DNA from: Apium graveolens | Lineage: Eukaryota; Streptophyta; Magnoliopsida; Apiales; Apiaceae | Direction: 5' to 3' | Length of the DNA: 64,000 nt | Assembly (NCBI RefSeq): GCF_009905375.1 | Contig: NC_133647.1 | Location: 131,828,088-131,892,087, forward strand | Shown: positions 45,105 to 57,064 of the stretch, one piece after another | Numbering within the stretch: the stretch's first letter is position 1 | How the letters are laid out: each line of letters starts with the position of its first letter | The notes under the pieces: generated by a model | Databases searched by the model: none | Told to the model about the DNA's origin: nothing | What the model saw: the letters and a program-made list of their open reading frames with translations, nothing else | Translations under genes and position numbers: made by a program

Positions 45105-47408
45105 ATGTCTGACACAGAAACTCCAACTAAGCCTACCAAAACTGAGGAATCATCAAAGACATCAACTCAGAGTCGATATGAGACTATCAGAGTTCCCATA
45201 TTGAGACCATCTGAATATCCCATATGGAAGGTAAGGATGACCATGTTTCTGGAAGCAACAGATCCAGAATACCTTGATAGAATCAAGGAAGGGCCTCACA
45301 AACCTACCAAGCTCGCTGTTGTAGTTGCAGGTGAAGCAGCAATGACCGTACCAAAGGAAAAGAATGATTACACTGCTGAAGATATAGCATCTATTGCTAA
45401 GGATGCCAAGGTACGTCACTTATTGCATAGTGCCATTGATAATGTAATGTCAAACAGGGTAATCAACTGCAAGACTGCTAAGGAGATATGGGATGCACTG
45501 GAGACAAGGTGTCAAGGAACTGAAACAGTTAAGAAGAAAAGGAAGACAATACTCACTCAAGAGTATGAACACTTTGACTCTAGGACTAATGAGTCATTGA
45601 CTGATGTATATGATAGATTTGTCAAACTCTTGAATGACTTGTCATTAGTAAATAAGGAGTATGATCTTGAAGATACAAACCTCAAATTCCTGTTAGCTCT
45701 TCCTGAATGTTGGGATTTGAAGGCAACAACAATAAGAGACAACTACAATCTTGATGAAACAACTCTTGATGAAATCTATGGAATGCTCAAGACTCATGAA
45801 CTTGAGATGGAACAAAGAAGCAAGAGGAAAGGAGGAAAGTCAAGGACAGTTGCTCTCAAGGTTGAAGAGGAATCCCCCAAACCACCTTCCTCAAAGAAAG
45901 ATAAGGGTAAAGCTCTTATCATAAAATCTGATACTGAGTCATCAAGTTCTGAGAGTGATGATGACTCAGATTCTGAAAGCTTGCCTGAAACTGATGCTGA
46001 TGAGGAGATGATGAAGCTGTGTGCTCTTATGGTGAAAGGAATCACAAAGATTGCATACAGGAAGTTCAGGAAGGGAAAGAAGTTTTCCAGGAAAGGCATA
46101 AGTTCTGATAAGAAGAATTTCAGAAGATCTGAAGGAAGAGGAGGAAAGTCTGACAGAGGAGATTACGCTAATGTTAAATGTTATAATTGTGGTGAGAAAG
46201 GCCACATATCTCCTGATTGCAAGAAGACCAAGAATGACAAAGGCAAAGCTCTTGTCACAAAGCAGAAAAGCTGGACAGACACCTCAGACTCTGAAAGTGA
46301 GGAGAACTATGCATTGATGGCAAATGCTGATAAATCAAGTTCTGAGAGCAGTTCTGAAGCTGCTGAAACAAAGGTACCTCAGACTACTTATGCTTTTCAT
46401 ACTGATGATATTAATGAGTTGAGAAGATATCTTAAAACCATGTTTGTTAGTTATAGAGATCAAACTTTAACATGTGAAAGATTAACTTCTGAAAATCTTG
46501 CTTTTAGGAAAAGAAATGATTTCTTAGAAAAAGAGTTAGTCATGTTTCATCAAACTCAGCAGGATAGAGATGATGCTTTTTATGTTAGGGATGAAGTGCT
46601 AAAAATGAATGAATCTCTAAAAACTGAGTTAGAAAAGGAGAGAGAGATTATCAGAACTTGGACTAACTCTGGCAAAACAACTCAAAATTTGCTAAGCAGT
46701 GGAAACTGGAAAGAGGGCTTAGGCTATGGAGAAAATAAAAAAGGAACTGTAGAAATTAAGCCTGTTGATAAGCAAAAGCTGAAGTTAAAACCTGTTAAGT
46801 TTGTAACTGAAAAATCCGAAAATGAGAAATCAGAAGTTAAAAAGGAATTAGCTTCTGACAAACTAAAACAGGAAAAGACAGCTGAAGTTAACATAGGCTT
46901 AATGACAAAGAAGCAGCTTAAGCATAAGCTGAAAGATGTTAAGAATGCAAACAAGGTAAAATCACCTAGGAAAAACAGGAATGGAAAGGAAGGTGTGAAT
47001 AAAAGCAATAACTATAAATCTTTTCCTGATGCTCCTAGGAAAGCATGTCATAACTGTGGAAGTTCTAACCATCTGGCTTCTTTTTGCAGGAAGAATAAGA
47101 ATATTAACTCCTTATATACAAAGTCAGGAGTTAAGAGTCAGTCTGTTAGATACAAACCACAAAATCCTTGTTTTCATTGTGGTAGTTTATGGCATTCCAT
47201 TTATACTTGTAAGGAATATCATAGTTTGTACTATGATTATTATCAAATAAAACCTTCTTTAAAGAAAGTTTCTGTTGTTCCTTCTAGTATAAGTTCTGAT
47301 AAGAAAACTGTTAACATAAAATCTGATGTTAAATCCGCTGCAAATGTTAACAAACCTAAAAAGGCCAAAGGATCCAAGCAAGTCTGGGTCCTTAAAACTA
47401 ATAATTAG
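45105..47408 (+). CDS. gag: Copia B Gag (767 aa)
   Basis: Particle-forming, RNA-binding protein. ATG 45,105 (MSDTETPTK) is the first true start; the open frame extends upstream into the PBS but without ATG. Residues about 20-250 are the Copia capsid region (YPIWKVRMTMFLEA, AKEIWDALETRCQG, NESLTDVYDRFVKLLNDL). Three CCHC knuckles are visible: CYNCGEKGHISPDC at 359-372, CHNCGSSNHLASFC at 648-661 and CFHCGSLWHSIYTC at 689-702, one more good copy than in A. Coiled-coil-like residues lie around 430-540. AAGTTCTGA-type motifs occur in its Ser/Glu/Asp linkers. It ends at TAG; pol is in the same frame behind a second stop (TGA). Confidence 0.93.
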   Translation: MSDTETPTKPTKTEESSKTSTQSRYETIRVPILRPSEYPIWKVRMTMFLEATDPEYLDRIKEGPHKPTKLAVVVAGEAAMTVPKEKNDYTAEDIASIAKDAKVRHLLHSAIDNVMSNRVINCKTAKEIWDALETRCQGTETVKKKRKTILTQEYEHFDSRTNESLTDVYDRFVKLLNDLSLVNKEYDLEDTNLKFLLALPECWDLKATTIRDNYNLDETTLDEIYGMLKTHELEMEQRSKRKGGKSRTVALKVEEESPKPPSSKKDKGKALIIKSDTESSSSESDDDSDSESLPETDADEEMMKLCALMVKGITKIAYRKFRKGKKFSRKGISSDKKNFRRSEGRGGKSDRGDYANVKCYNCGEKGHISPDCKKTKNDKGKALVTKQKSWTDTSDSESEENYALMANADKSSSESSSEAAETKVPQTTYAFHTDDINELRRYLKTMFVSYRDQTLTCERLTSENLAFRKRNDFLEKELVMFHQTQQDRDDAFYVRDEVLKMNESLKTELEKEREIIRTWTNSGKTTQNLLSSGNWKEGLGYGENKKGTVEIKPVDKQKLKLKPVKFVTEKSENEKSEVKKELASDKLKQEKTAEVNIGLMTKKQLKHKLKDVKNANKVKSPRKNRNGKEGVNKSNNYKSFPDAPRKACHNCGSSNHLASFCRKNKNINSLYTKSGVKSQSVRYKPQNPCFHCGSLWHSIYTCKEYHSLYYDYYQIKPSLKKVSVVPSSISSDKKTVNIKSDVKSAANVNKPKKAKGSKQVWVLKTNN

Positions 47409-47420
47409 TGGTCTTTTTGA

Positions 47421-50400
47421 TTGCAGGGCAACAGGAAAAATATTTTAGTTCTGGACAGTGGATGTTCAGGACATATGACTGGAAATAAGGCCCTGCTATC
47501 AGACTTTGTGGAGAAAGCTGGCCCAAGTGTTTCTTATGGAGATGGCAACATTGGAAAAACTTTGGGATATGGCAATATCAATCTTGGGAATGTCATTATT
47601 AAAGATGTAGCTCTGGTCTCAGGACTTAAACACAACTTACTGAGTATAAGTCAAATCTGTGACAGAGGTTATCATGTTGATTTCTTTGCAGAACATTGTG
47701 AAATAGTTAGTAAATCTAAAGGAAAAATTGTTCTGAAGGGATTCAGGCGTGGTAACATTTATGAAGCTAAGCTTTCAACAAGTTCTGATGGTTCTGCAAT
47801 CTGTTTAGTGAGTAGAGCCTCAACTGAAGAAAGCTGGAATTGGCACAAGAAACTCTCTCATTTAAACTTCAACAAGATAAATGAACTGATCAAGAAAGAT
47901 CTTGTGAGAGGACTGCCAAAATCAGTGTTTGTTCCTGATGGTCTTTGTGACTCATGTCAGAAGGCTAAACAAAGAAAATCTTCGTTCAAGAGCAAGACTG
48001 AATCATCAATTCTTGAGCCTTATTATCTACTTCATGTTGATCTATTTGGTCCAGTGAATGTCATGTCTATTGCAAAGAAGAAATATGCGTTGGTCATAGT
48101 AGATGAGTTCACCAGATACACATGGGTGTATTTCTTGCACACAAAAAGTGAAACTGCATCTATCCTGATTGATCATGTCAAACATCTGGATAAATTGATC
48201 AAAGATTCTGTGAAAATTTTGAGGAGTGATAATGGCACTGAATTCAAGAATTTAATAATGGAAGAGTTCTGCAAAAATCATGGAATAAAGCAGGAATTTT
48301 CTGCTCCTGGAACTCCACAGCAAAATGGAGTTGTTGAAAGGAAGAATAGAACTCTAATTGAAGCTGCACGAACAATGCTTGAAGAAGCAAAGCTTCCAAC
48401 CTATTTCTGGGCTGAAGCTGTGCAGACTGCTTGTTTTACTCAAAATGCAACACTCATTAACAAGCATGGAAAAACACCATATGAGATGGTGAAGAACAAG
48501 AAGCCAAATCTCAAATACTTTCATGTATTTGGATGTAAGTGTTTTGTTCTCAAGACTCATCCTGAACAGCTATCCAAGTTTGATCTAAAAGCTGATGAGG
48601 GAATCTTTGTAGGATATCCACTTTCTACAAAAGCCTTCAGAGTCTATAATTTGAGAACAAAAGTGGTCATGGAATCTATCAATGTCTCTTTTGATGACAA
48701 GAAGATCACTGGACTTGAAGATTGCATTGATCATGATAAGCTGAGATTTGAAAATGAAGATTCATATTCTGATACCTCAAGTCCTGACAGTCTAAGTCCT
48801 GATACTGTAAATTCTGATGGATTAAACTCTGATGTTATTGAAACTGTGGTGACTACGTCAAAGGAAGATGCACCAATGCAGGGGGAGCATACTCAAGATA
48901 TTATCACATCTCAAGAAGCATCAGAACATATATCTGGCTCTTCAAATTCTGATTCGTCAAGTTCTGATAAGCCAAGTACTGACAGTACTGAAAATCTAAA
49001 TACTGAAGGATCCAACTCAGAGAGCATAGTTTCAGGGGGAGCATCAGAAAATGAAACCGAAGACAGCATGAATCATGGGGGAGCATCCAGTTCTAGAGAA
49101 AATCTTCCATCTGCAAGGAAGTGGACAAAATCACATACACCTGATTTAATAATTGGAAATCCTGAGGCAGGTGTCAGAACTAGAACAGGTACTTCGAATG
49201 AATGTCTTTACAATTCTTTTCTCTCTCAGTCTGAGCCAAAGAAAGTGGAAGAAGCTCTTCAAGATGCTGATTGGGTGCAAGCAATGCAGGAAGAGTTGAA
49301 TGAATTTGAAAGAAACAAAGTCTGGACCTTAGTGCCAAGACCCAAGAATAGATCGGTTGTTGGTACAAAGTGGGTATTCAGAAACAAAACTGACAGTGAT
49401 GGCATAATTGTAAGGAACAAGGCAAGGCTGGTTGCAAAAGGATATTCTCAACAGGAGGGAATTGACTATGATGAAACATTTGCTCCAGTTGCTAGGTTAG
49501 AAGCCATAAGGATATTCATGGCTTATGCTGCTCACAAAAAGTTTACTGTCTTTCAAATGGATGTGAAAAGTGCTTTTCTCAATGAAGAATTGGAAGAGGA
49601 AGTATATGTTGAACAACCTCCAGGCTTTGTAGATTCCAAACATCCAGATTATGTCTACAGGCTTGATAAAGCACTTTATAGACTTAAGCAAGCTCCTAGA
49701 GCATGGTATGAGACTTTAGCTCAGTTTCTTCTGGAAAGTGGATTCAACAGAGGAACTATTGACAAAACATTGTTCTATCTCAACCATGGCAAGGACTTAC
49801 TTTTGATCCAGATTTATGTTGATGATATTATTTTTGGGTCTCCAAATGACAAACTTTGCAAAAAGTTTGCCAACCTAATGCAGTCAAGATATCAGATGAG
49901 TATGATGGGAGAACTTAGTTATTTTCTGGGCCTTCAAGTCAAGCAGAGTGAAGAAGGAACTTTTATTTGTCAATCTAAGTACACCAGAAACTTGCTGAAA
50001 AAATTTGGAATGCAAGACTGTTCAAGTGCATCCACTCCCATGGCCACTGCAACAAAACTGGATAAGGATACTGGTAATTCAGTAGATATTACTGATTACA
50101 GAGGTATGATTGGCTCACTTCTCTATCTAACTGCTAGTAGACCAGATATCATGTTTGCTACCTGTCTTTGTGCAAGATTTCAAGCAGATCCAAGAGAACC
50201 TCACTTAACAGCTGTAAAAAGAATCTTTAAGTATCTTAAAGGAACAGCTGATCTAGGATTATGGTATCCTAGAGAATCAGATTTTAAATTAATAGGTTAC
50301 TCAGATGCAGATTTTGCAGGTTGCAAAATTGACAGGAAAAGCACAAGTGGTAGCTGCCAATTTCTTGGAGGCAGGTTGGTTTCTTGGTATAGCAAGAAAC

Positions 50401-50771
50401 AAAAGTCAATTTCCACATCAACTGCAGAAGTAGAGTATATTGCTGCAGGAAGCTGCTGTGCACAGATTCTCTGGATGAAGAATCAGTTACTAGATTATGG
50501 GTTAACGTATTTCAAAATCCCTATTTACTGTGATAATCAAAGTGCTATTGCTATGACAGGTAATCCAGTTCAACACTCTATGACAAAGCACATCAGCATC
50601 AGGTACCATTTCATCAGGGAACATGTGGATGAAGGTACAGTGGAATTGCATTTTGTTCCCACAGATCAACAAGTAGCAGATATCTTCACAAAACCACTGT
50701 GTGAAGCTACCTTTTCAAAATTGGTAAATGAACTTGGAATGATTTCAGGTTCTTTCTCTAAATCTGCTTAA
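47421..50771 (+). CDS. pol: Copia B Pol (about 1,116 codons, uninterrupted)
   Basis: Protease DSG at residues 12-14. Integrase zinc residues H142, H147, C176 and C179, catalytic D207, D270 and E306. RT with YVDD at 799-802. RNase H with YSDADFAGC and VADIFTKPL near the end. No frame breaks. There is no ATG at the start: the frame opens directly after TTTTTGATTGCAG, a good 3' splice-site look-alike, and two stops (TAG, TGA) separate it from gag. Two conserved glycines are changed: LYGLKQ reads LYRLKQ and FLNGELEEE reads FLNEELEEE. Both could weaken RT. The Ser/Asp-rich integrase-RT linker carries several TTCTGAT motifs. Confidence 0.93.
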   Translation: MQGNRKNILVLDSGCSGHMTGNKALLSDFVEKAGPSVSYGDGNIGKTLGYGNINLGNVIIKDVALVSGLKHNLLSISQICDRGYHVDFFAEHCEIVSKSKGKIVLKGFRRGNIYEAKLSTSSDGSAICLVSRASTEESWNWHKKLSHLNFNKINELIKKDLVRGLPKSVFVPDGLCDSCQKAKQRKSSFKSKTESSILEPYYLLHVDLFGPVNVMSIAKKKYALVIVDEFTRYTWVYFLHTKSETASILIDHVKHLDKLIKDSVKILRSDNGTEFKNLIMEEFCKNHGIKQEFSAPGTPQQNGVVERKNRTLIEAARTMLEEAKLPTYFWAEAVQTACFTQNATLINKHGKTPYEMVKNKKPNLKYFHVFGCKCFVLKTHPEQLSKFDLKADEGIFVGYPLSTKAFRVYNLRTKVVMESINVSFDDKKITGLEDCIDHDKLRFENEDSYSDTSSPDSLSPDTVNSDGLNSDVIETVVTTSKEDAPMQGEHTQDIITSQEASEHISGSSNSDSSSSDKPSTDSTENLNTEGSNSESIVSGGASENETEDSMNHGGASSSRENLPSARKWTKSHTPDLIIGNPEAGVRTRTGTSNECLYNSFLSQSEPKKVEEALQDADWVQAMQEELNEFERNKVWTLVPRPKNRSVVGTKWVFRNKTDSDGIIVRNKARLVAKGYSQQEGIDYDETFAPVARLEAIRIFMAYAAHKKFTVFQMDVKSAFLNEELEEEVYVEQPPGFVDSKHPDYVYRLDKALYRLKQAPRAWYETLAQFLLESGFNRGTIDKTLFYLNHGKDLLLIQIYVDDIIFGSPNDKLCKKFANLMQSRYQMSMMGELSYFLGLQVKQSEEGTFICQSKYTRNLLKKFGMQDCSSASTPMATATKLDKDTGNSVDITDYRGMIGSLLYLTASRPDIMFATCLCARFQADPREPHLTAVKRIFKYLKGTADLGLWYPRESDFKLIGYSDADFAGCKIDRKSTSGSCQFLGGRLVSWYSKKQKSISTSTAEVEYIAAGSCCAQILWMKNQLLDYGLTYFKIPIYCDNQSAIAMTGNPVQHSMTKHISIRYHFIREHVDEGTVELHFVPTDQQVADIFTKPLCEATFSKLVNELGMISGSFSKSA

Positions 50772-52184
50772 ACTTGTTCTATGTTATCAGACTTTATGAT
50801 CAGTATTTACAGAATTAATCTCTTTGTATATTCTGTGCATTAATTGATAAATGTCTTTAAGTACTGACTGTTGTCTGATATATGTTTCTAAACTCTGATA
50901 AGTGATATGTCTGTTTCAGTAACTATTCAATCCTATGAGGATAACTGTGCTAGATACTGACCTACTAGTCTTCAATAAACAAATGATCCCATGAAAGAAG
51001 TAATTATTTCTGTGGAAATCTTATGACACAAGCAAATTCTGATAACTGAGCTTAGTTAAGTTTACTTTGTATATCTTATTACTAAGTCACAAATTAGAAT
51101 AATGCTACTCATCTGTTTAAGTTCTGATTCTAGTAAAACTGCTGAATGTACTAAGTGCTGATAAACCTCACTTATCAAAAGAAGAAGAACAATAATCAAA
51201 GAATAATATCAGGTACTCCTTTGAGATCTAGAGTAAAAATGTGAAAGGGACGACCCAAGTGCATTGCTGGTATTAAGTAAATATGCATTAGAAAAGCAAA
51301 ATATTTTCTTGGTGACTTTTCACACTCTATGATTACTGGAGAAATACTCTGATAATAGCATAAATTCTGATAAACAGTCGTGACTCACTTACACTGAGAA
51401 GCCTCTGTAAAATAGAATTTCAAAAGATGCATAAAATTAGCACAAAAATAGTAGAGGTGAACTCATGCATGAACTCATTTATCAGTAGGTTTCAGGATAA
51501 TGACAGCTCTTTAGCAAAATTTTAATTATGACTTATTTCTAAGATGTACTGAAGTAGATCAGACTTTACTCTTTGTCTGTTATTTAGCTTAATGCACACA
51601 CACATCACTCCATATGAATGATGAAATTTCTGTGGTGGTCTATGTTATTTTAGATCAACAGTCATTGTGTCACTTTTGCACAAATTCTGAGGACAAGTTC
51701 TAGTTACACGTTCTGATGATTAAGTTCTGACGTTCATAACTAAGAACTTGTATGAGTATTTACTAAGATAGATATTCCTTGTTCGAGTTAAGACATTATG
51801 TTCTGATGACTGTTAAGTTCTGGTATAGGTCTAAGTTCTGACTTTTCAGTCTAACCCTTTACTTGACTTATCTGTGAGTAAATTTTGGTAACAGTCTCAG
51901 CTCAATTTCGAAATGTTGAAGTGGAAGATTAATAGTCTATGGTTAAAACATAATGGCACTCGTCCTTGAACAGTTCACTCTTGTTACATGTGCACATTCC
52001 TTTTCCAATGACTGTTATTCTTTTTCAAGGTCTAGGGAGACGAGGTAGAATTAATTCTACCTGTCTGCATTCAATATCTTTGTGTCTCTTGGCATTTTCT
52101 TGCCTATATATGCAACCACTTCACATCAGTCTTTCCATCACATTCTTCTCACACACTTATCCTCCTTCTTCTGTCAAAAACACA
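50772..52184 (+). other. Copia B pol-ORF3 spacer, first part
   Basis: Noncoding, AT-rich, with many AAGTTCTGAT-type copies (for example near 51,120, 51,710-51,730 and 51,800-51,850). Near its end CTATATATGC (TATATAT 52,105-52,111) is followed by a C/T-rich stretch that looks like a transcript leader for the small ORF at 52,185. Confidence 0.6.
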
Positions 52185-52406
52185 ATGGTTCGATACAACA
52201 TGTTTTTGAACACACAAACCTTCACAATGGAGCTCAGTTGTGCCGAGTGGCAGCAGGAGTGGCATATAACAGCCATTCCTGAGGAGATCTGGGACTCTGT
52301 CCCACAGGAGGTGCTGGCTCACCTTCTATTCTTCGAGATGGATTACCATCGCCATCTGGAGCGCCTGGAGGAGGAAAGGCGGGAAGCTATCCGTCAGCAA
52401 GAGTGA
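52185..52406 (+). CDS. Small ORF in Copia B spacer (73 aa, unknown)
   Basis: ATG 52,185 lies about 75 nt after a TATATAT element and a pyrimidine-rich leader, the spacing expected for a short plant mRNA. The product has a Trp-rich middle (AEWQQEWHITAIPEEIWDSV) and a charged, helical C-terminus (HRHLERLEEERREAIRQQE). Its GC content is visibly higher than the surrounding spacer. I recognise no family. Copia A has no visible counterpart. It could be a captured host fragment or an accessory gene; chance is possible at this length. Confidence 0.4.
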   Translation: MVRYNMFLNTQTFTMELSCAEWQQEWHITAIPEEIWDSVPQEVLAHLLFFEMDYHRHLERLEEERREAIRQQE

Positions 52407-53149
52407 ATCATTCGACTCGCTATCTTGTTTGTCGAAGATAGGAAGAGGAGGATGACTTAATCTCGTCTTCTTCCTGTTCTTCTTCATCCTCAGCTTTGTC
52501 AGGCTTCTTAGCTAAGACTAAAGCTGTTGACGTTAGGATTAGAAGCTTAGGGAAAATCTTGTATTGATGTAATTTCTATTTCATATATGTATTGACTTGA
52601 TATATTAATGAAAACTGTTTTTACTTCAAGATTTTGTCTCTGAGTTATTTTATCTGTAGTGTTAAATCCTGCTTGATATTCTGATGACCATTTAAATTTT
52701 GTCTTTATTTAAGTTCTGATTCTTTGTCAGCACTTATTCATCGAAATTATCTCGGTCATTTTTAACATGATTCATTTTCAGAATATTAATGTTGCAGTGA
52801 AAAACAATTCAATCAGTGCTAACGGTTTCAATTTTGAATTAAACATGTGTCTCTTGATAACTGAAATGGTTTTTCCTTGAAACAAGGCAACTGGATAAGT
52901 AATCATTCCTGTTTTCTCGAGCCCAGTAACTACCCGTTATTACTGCATGTCTGACAGGTGTCCAACGGTAACATTCTTTTTTAGAGTATAAGAACAACAG
53001 AGAGAAGATTTCTTTAATCTTTTACTTTCTTTATACTTTATCTCTCTTCTTACTTTTACTCTCTTTCTCATTCTTTCTCACGTTGGTTTTTCATACAGAC
53101 ATTATCTCACACACCTAACAGGCATACTTGAATTTCAATATTTTTTCAC
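52407..53149 (+). other. Copia B spacer, second part, and ORF3 leader
   Basis: Noncoding. TATAAG at 52,987-52,992, followed by a long C/T-rich tract (53,015-53,090), leads into ATG 53,150. It resembles the ORF3 upstream region in Copia A. A stretch around 52,560-52,620 with TTAATGAAAA could serve as a 3' end for the small ORF. Confidence 0.45.
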
Positions 53150-56100
53150 ATGGCACCAAAGGATTTAATCATTGATGGAGCAAAGTTTGTTCCAAACAAC
53201 TATGCTGCAATTCTTGATCATGCTGAAGCTCCATCTGAATTGCATTTTGTGCAAGATCTTCTTGCACATAGTGAGGTTGGGTACGCCTTAACTCAGCCTG
53301 AATTATTTTCAAGTCAACAAGTTCTGCGGTTCTGGAGGACTGGAGTTTATGATGATGGTGGTAAACGAGGAACTCCCAGTATTATCTTCCAAGTGGGTGA
53401 TTCTTCCTATGTAGTCACTCCTGGTACAGTACGAAGAGCATTACATCTTCCAGAAGATTGTACCTTCTCTATACCAGAGGAATCAGACCTTCGGGGGTTA
53501 ATGACTGATTTGGGATATGCAAAGAGTCTGACGAAACTTGGACAGTTGAAACGGGCTAATATCAGAAGAGAATGGAGTTTCTTCTTCGATTGCATCACCA
53601 AGGCTTTTGGCAACAAGTGTTCAAATTTTGATGCCATCCCAATTCTGAGTCAGCACATCGGGTATGCTATTATCCATCAAACTCATTTTGATTTTGCAAC
53701 TGGAATAATTGGTTTTATTGGGGATAGGATGACAGAGGATCGAGATGTTGTTTATTTTGCTAGATTCTGTCAACTTATTTATACGTATTGTACTGCTGAA
53801 CCCCAGTTAGTCAGCACTCAAACCCCACCTTTTAAGGTTGCAAAAAGGTACTTTAACGACCTGATAAATGCTGACACAAAGAAATCAATGGTGAGACAAT
53901 TACAGATTCCTCAGTCTGTGAAACAGATTCTGGTAAATGCTGATCCTGCTACTTACAAATCTGTTTACTCAAATGTTCAACCAACTCACCATAACCAAAA
54001 TCCATCAACCTCAGTCCCTACCTCTCATTCTACTCAACCTACCCTCAGAACTTATCTCAAATCCTATCTCTCCACTTCACAGACTGCTCAACCTTCTTCT
54101 TCAGCACCTACTGTGAAGCCTACATCCTCTAAGCCAAAGAGAACAAAGACTGTTCCTCAAACATCTCAGAAGAAGAGGAGGATTACTTTGAGAGATGAAT
54201 CAGATTCTGAGGATCAGATTCCCTCTTCAGAACCTATGATAGATGAAGCTGAGAAGGCAACTTCTCAGAAGGATTCTGCAATTGGGGGTTCTAGGCTTCT
54301 CAAGAGGCTTAGACGTATGACGGTTCCTGCAACTCCCAAGGAATCCAAATCAACAAGGAAGTACAAGAAACAGAGGGCACAGAGGCCAGTTTCAGATGAT
54401 GAGGAGGAAGCAGCTAAGGAAGGGGATCAGGAATCTCTGATCTCATAAGACAAGGAATTTGCTCCAGTCACTTCTTCTCCATCAACTCCATCTCAGGAAC
54501 CTGTATCTGACAAGGCTAATTCACCTTCTATATCTCTTGTTGATCCAGGCACAAGTGCTGAAATTGATATTCAGAACTTGGTTGTGCCTGAAATACTTTT
54601 CTTAGAAGCTCCAACAGCAAATAATCCTTCCACAACACCTGTTACTGATGCTGTTCAAACTCCTGAGTTATCACTAACACCTTCTCTGCATCAAGATGAT
54701 GATCAGATTTTAGGTGAGCATCAGGATATGGCTGTTGATCAGAACTTAGTATCAGATCAGCAATTAGAGGATGTTGAAGCCTCCATTGCTACTCATACAG
54801 TTGTCTTATCAGAAGATACTGATTCTTTAAGTTCTGATGCTGCAAATGTTGGAGATACTGGTGAAGCTGCTACAACTGTAGATGCTGATGAAGCAGGTCC
54901 TTCAGGACATACTCCTCCACTGACTCTTCCTAAGTCTGAACTGCTAAAGGAGTTTGTTATCATGGATGCACCAGTACCTTGGAGTGAAACTCCTGCAGGT
55001 CAGGAGTGGACTAAGGAATGGAACTCAGTTTCATGTGTTCCAAATGCTTTACATCTTGCTGAGCACTTGACTAAAGCTGATGAAATGTTACATTCTGATG
55101 ATTTTAAAATCCAGCTTAGAGTCACTGCATTGAGTACTAAACATCTACAAGGTCTTCATTCCAACACTCATGCAGAGCTACACAAGATTCAGGAGAACTT
55201 TATTAAACAGGAACAAGTTTGGAAACTTGATAAGAAAAAGTTCTTCCAACCTACCATTGACAGGGTTGCTTATATTGAGAAAACTCAAGAGAAGCAACAA
55301 GCTCAGATTGATCAAATTCTGACAAATCAAGCTTCTCAGCAATCGCAACTTACTGAAATCCAGACCTCAGTGGAACTACTTATCTCTCTTTTATTACCTG
55401 CTGATGCCAAAAAGGGGGAGAAGGTAATTAAGTCCAAATGCAAAACCAACAAGTCACTGCAAGGAAAGGATGATGGAAAAGATGACCAAGGAAACTCTGG
55501 AATGGGTGGTGGTCATAGTCAAGGTAGAAGGTTTACATCAAGACAAGCTAGTCACAGAACAAGTTCTGATACTGGGAAAAGAATAAGTTCTGCTGCTGGT
55601 AAAAGGATAAGTTCTGATGAACTTCTAGATCTTGATGAGAAAATGTCAAGACAGTTATTTCTTCAAGAAAATCCAGGGATGGACTTGGAAAGTTTAAAGG
55701 AAGAAGAAGCCAGACTTAAATCAGAGAAAGTCACATCTAAATCTGAAGCTTCTGGTAAAAAGTTACTTCCAAAACCTAAAGGCATTGTGATCAAAGAAAG
55801 GATACATACTGAAGAAACTTTGGCTAGATCACAACCACAGATAGATCCAAGATCCAAGGGTAAAGAAAAGGTTGGTGAACCTATCAAGCCTTATGTACCT
55901 CCTGATGAAGAAGAAATTACTGATGAAAAAGATAATCTTGCTCTGACTTCAAGAAAAGTTCTTAAAACAACCTCTGACATGGCTCAAGTTGTTCAGAGTC
56001 AAGAAATTGTAAGTTCTGATATTCAGAAGAAGCAAGTAACCTCTGACAGTGCTCAAGTTAACTTGATATCAGAAAATAAATCTAAAACACTCCTACCAGG

Positions 56101-56857
56101 ATTCACTAAAGCAAAACAGACTCAATCTTTGAAGACTACTTCAAGTGGTTTTGAAGCAAGAGTAGTTACTGGAAAGGAAGCTAGAGATAAAACTGGATTG
56201 GGAAGTGCTGATGAAAGAAGAGTACACAACACTACCGATGATCCAACTTCCTTGAGTGAACCAGGTATTGGAGCAACTCCTGAGAGATTGAATCAACTAG
56301 AATCTGTACAGATGGTTTACCATACCTTCTTGAAAGAATACATCATGTTGTATTTCATGACAGATGGTAGGGTTTATCATATAAGACAAAATGCCATTCC
56401 ATTGAAGTATTTTGAAGAATTGGAGCATGTATTATTCTTACTTCAAGTGGATGACAGAATAACAGAGACTGCTGCAAACTACTTAAAGGAACAGATTCAG
56501 AGACAGAAAAGACTTTATTCTGTTAAGTCTGACAGCAGATATGTTCCAAAGTACAGAAATCACAATGGTGATATTGTTGATATGAAGCCTAATACTGCAC
56601 AGATCAGAACATATCTTGGTATTAAGGGGCTTGAATTCAATCTAGAGTCTAACAAAGCTTATGTCATAAGACTAGATCGGGAGTTGAGAAAAGCAAAGAT
56701 TAATGATCTCAGAGCTGCAATATTTCAAACTGGTGAAGATACTGCAGAGCTTAAAGATGTCAAACGGAGAATGATTGATGAACTCAGATATGCTGAGAAA
56801 TGTTTGTTGAAGAATTATCTCAGAACAACTCCTGACATCAGAGAGATCAGAAAATGA
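53150..56857 (+). pseudogene. Copia B third ORF with one nonsense codon (1,235 codons)
   Basis: Counterpart of Copia A ORF3. It starts ATGGCACCA and runs in one frame to TGA 56,855-56,857, except for a TAA at 54,446-54,448 (codon 433). Residues 1-225 match A's N-terminal domain (IRREWSF, SNFDAI, VYFARF). Low-complexity Ser/Thr/Pro/Lys stretches follow. Residues about 700-765 are coiled-coil with NQASQQSQL and KKGE, collinear with A. Residues about 1,054-1,130 (FMTDGRVYHIR...VLFLLQVDD) correspond to A's C-terminal block. The protein is highly charged, with no visible signal peptide or membrane helix. The stop may be a single point mutation, or could be read through. AAGTTCTGAT motifs occur here too (55,561, 56,011). 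Confidence 0.8.
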
Positions 56858-57064
56858 TGAAGCCAAGTCGAAGATCTACAACTGCTTAAATTCTGATATT
56901 TATACAGATTGAAGTTGTTATCAGAAGTTGAATTGGTAAAAACTTTAAGGACTATAAGTTGTAGTTATCTTGTCTATTTCTCATGCATTTGTACTTAATG
57001 TTTTTGACATCATCAAATATCTGTTAAACTTGTATATTTTGTTAATTTACAAGTTGGGGGAGAT
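56858..57064 (+). other. Copia B 3' noncoding region and polypurine tract
   Basis: Short AT-rich stretch ending in AAGTTGGGGGAGAT (57,051-57,064) directly before the 3' LTR. Confidence 0.8.
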
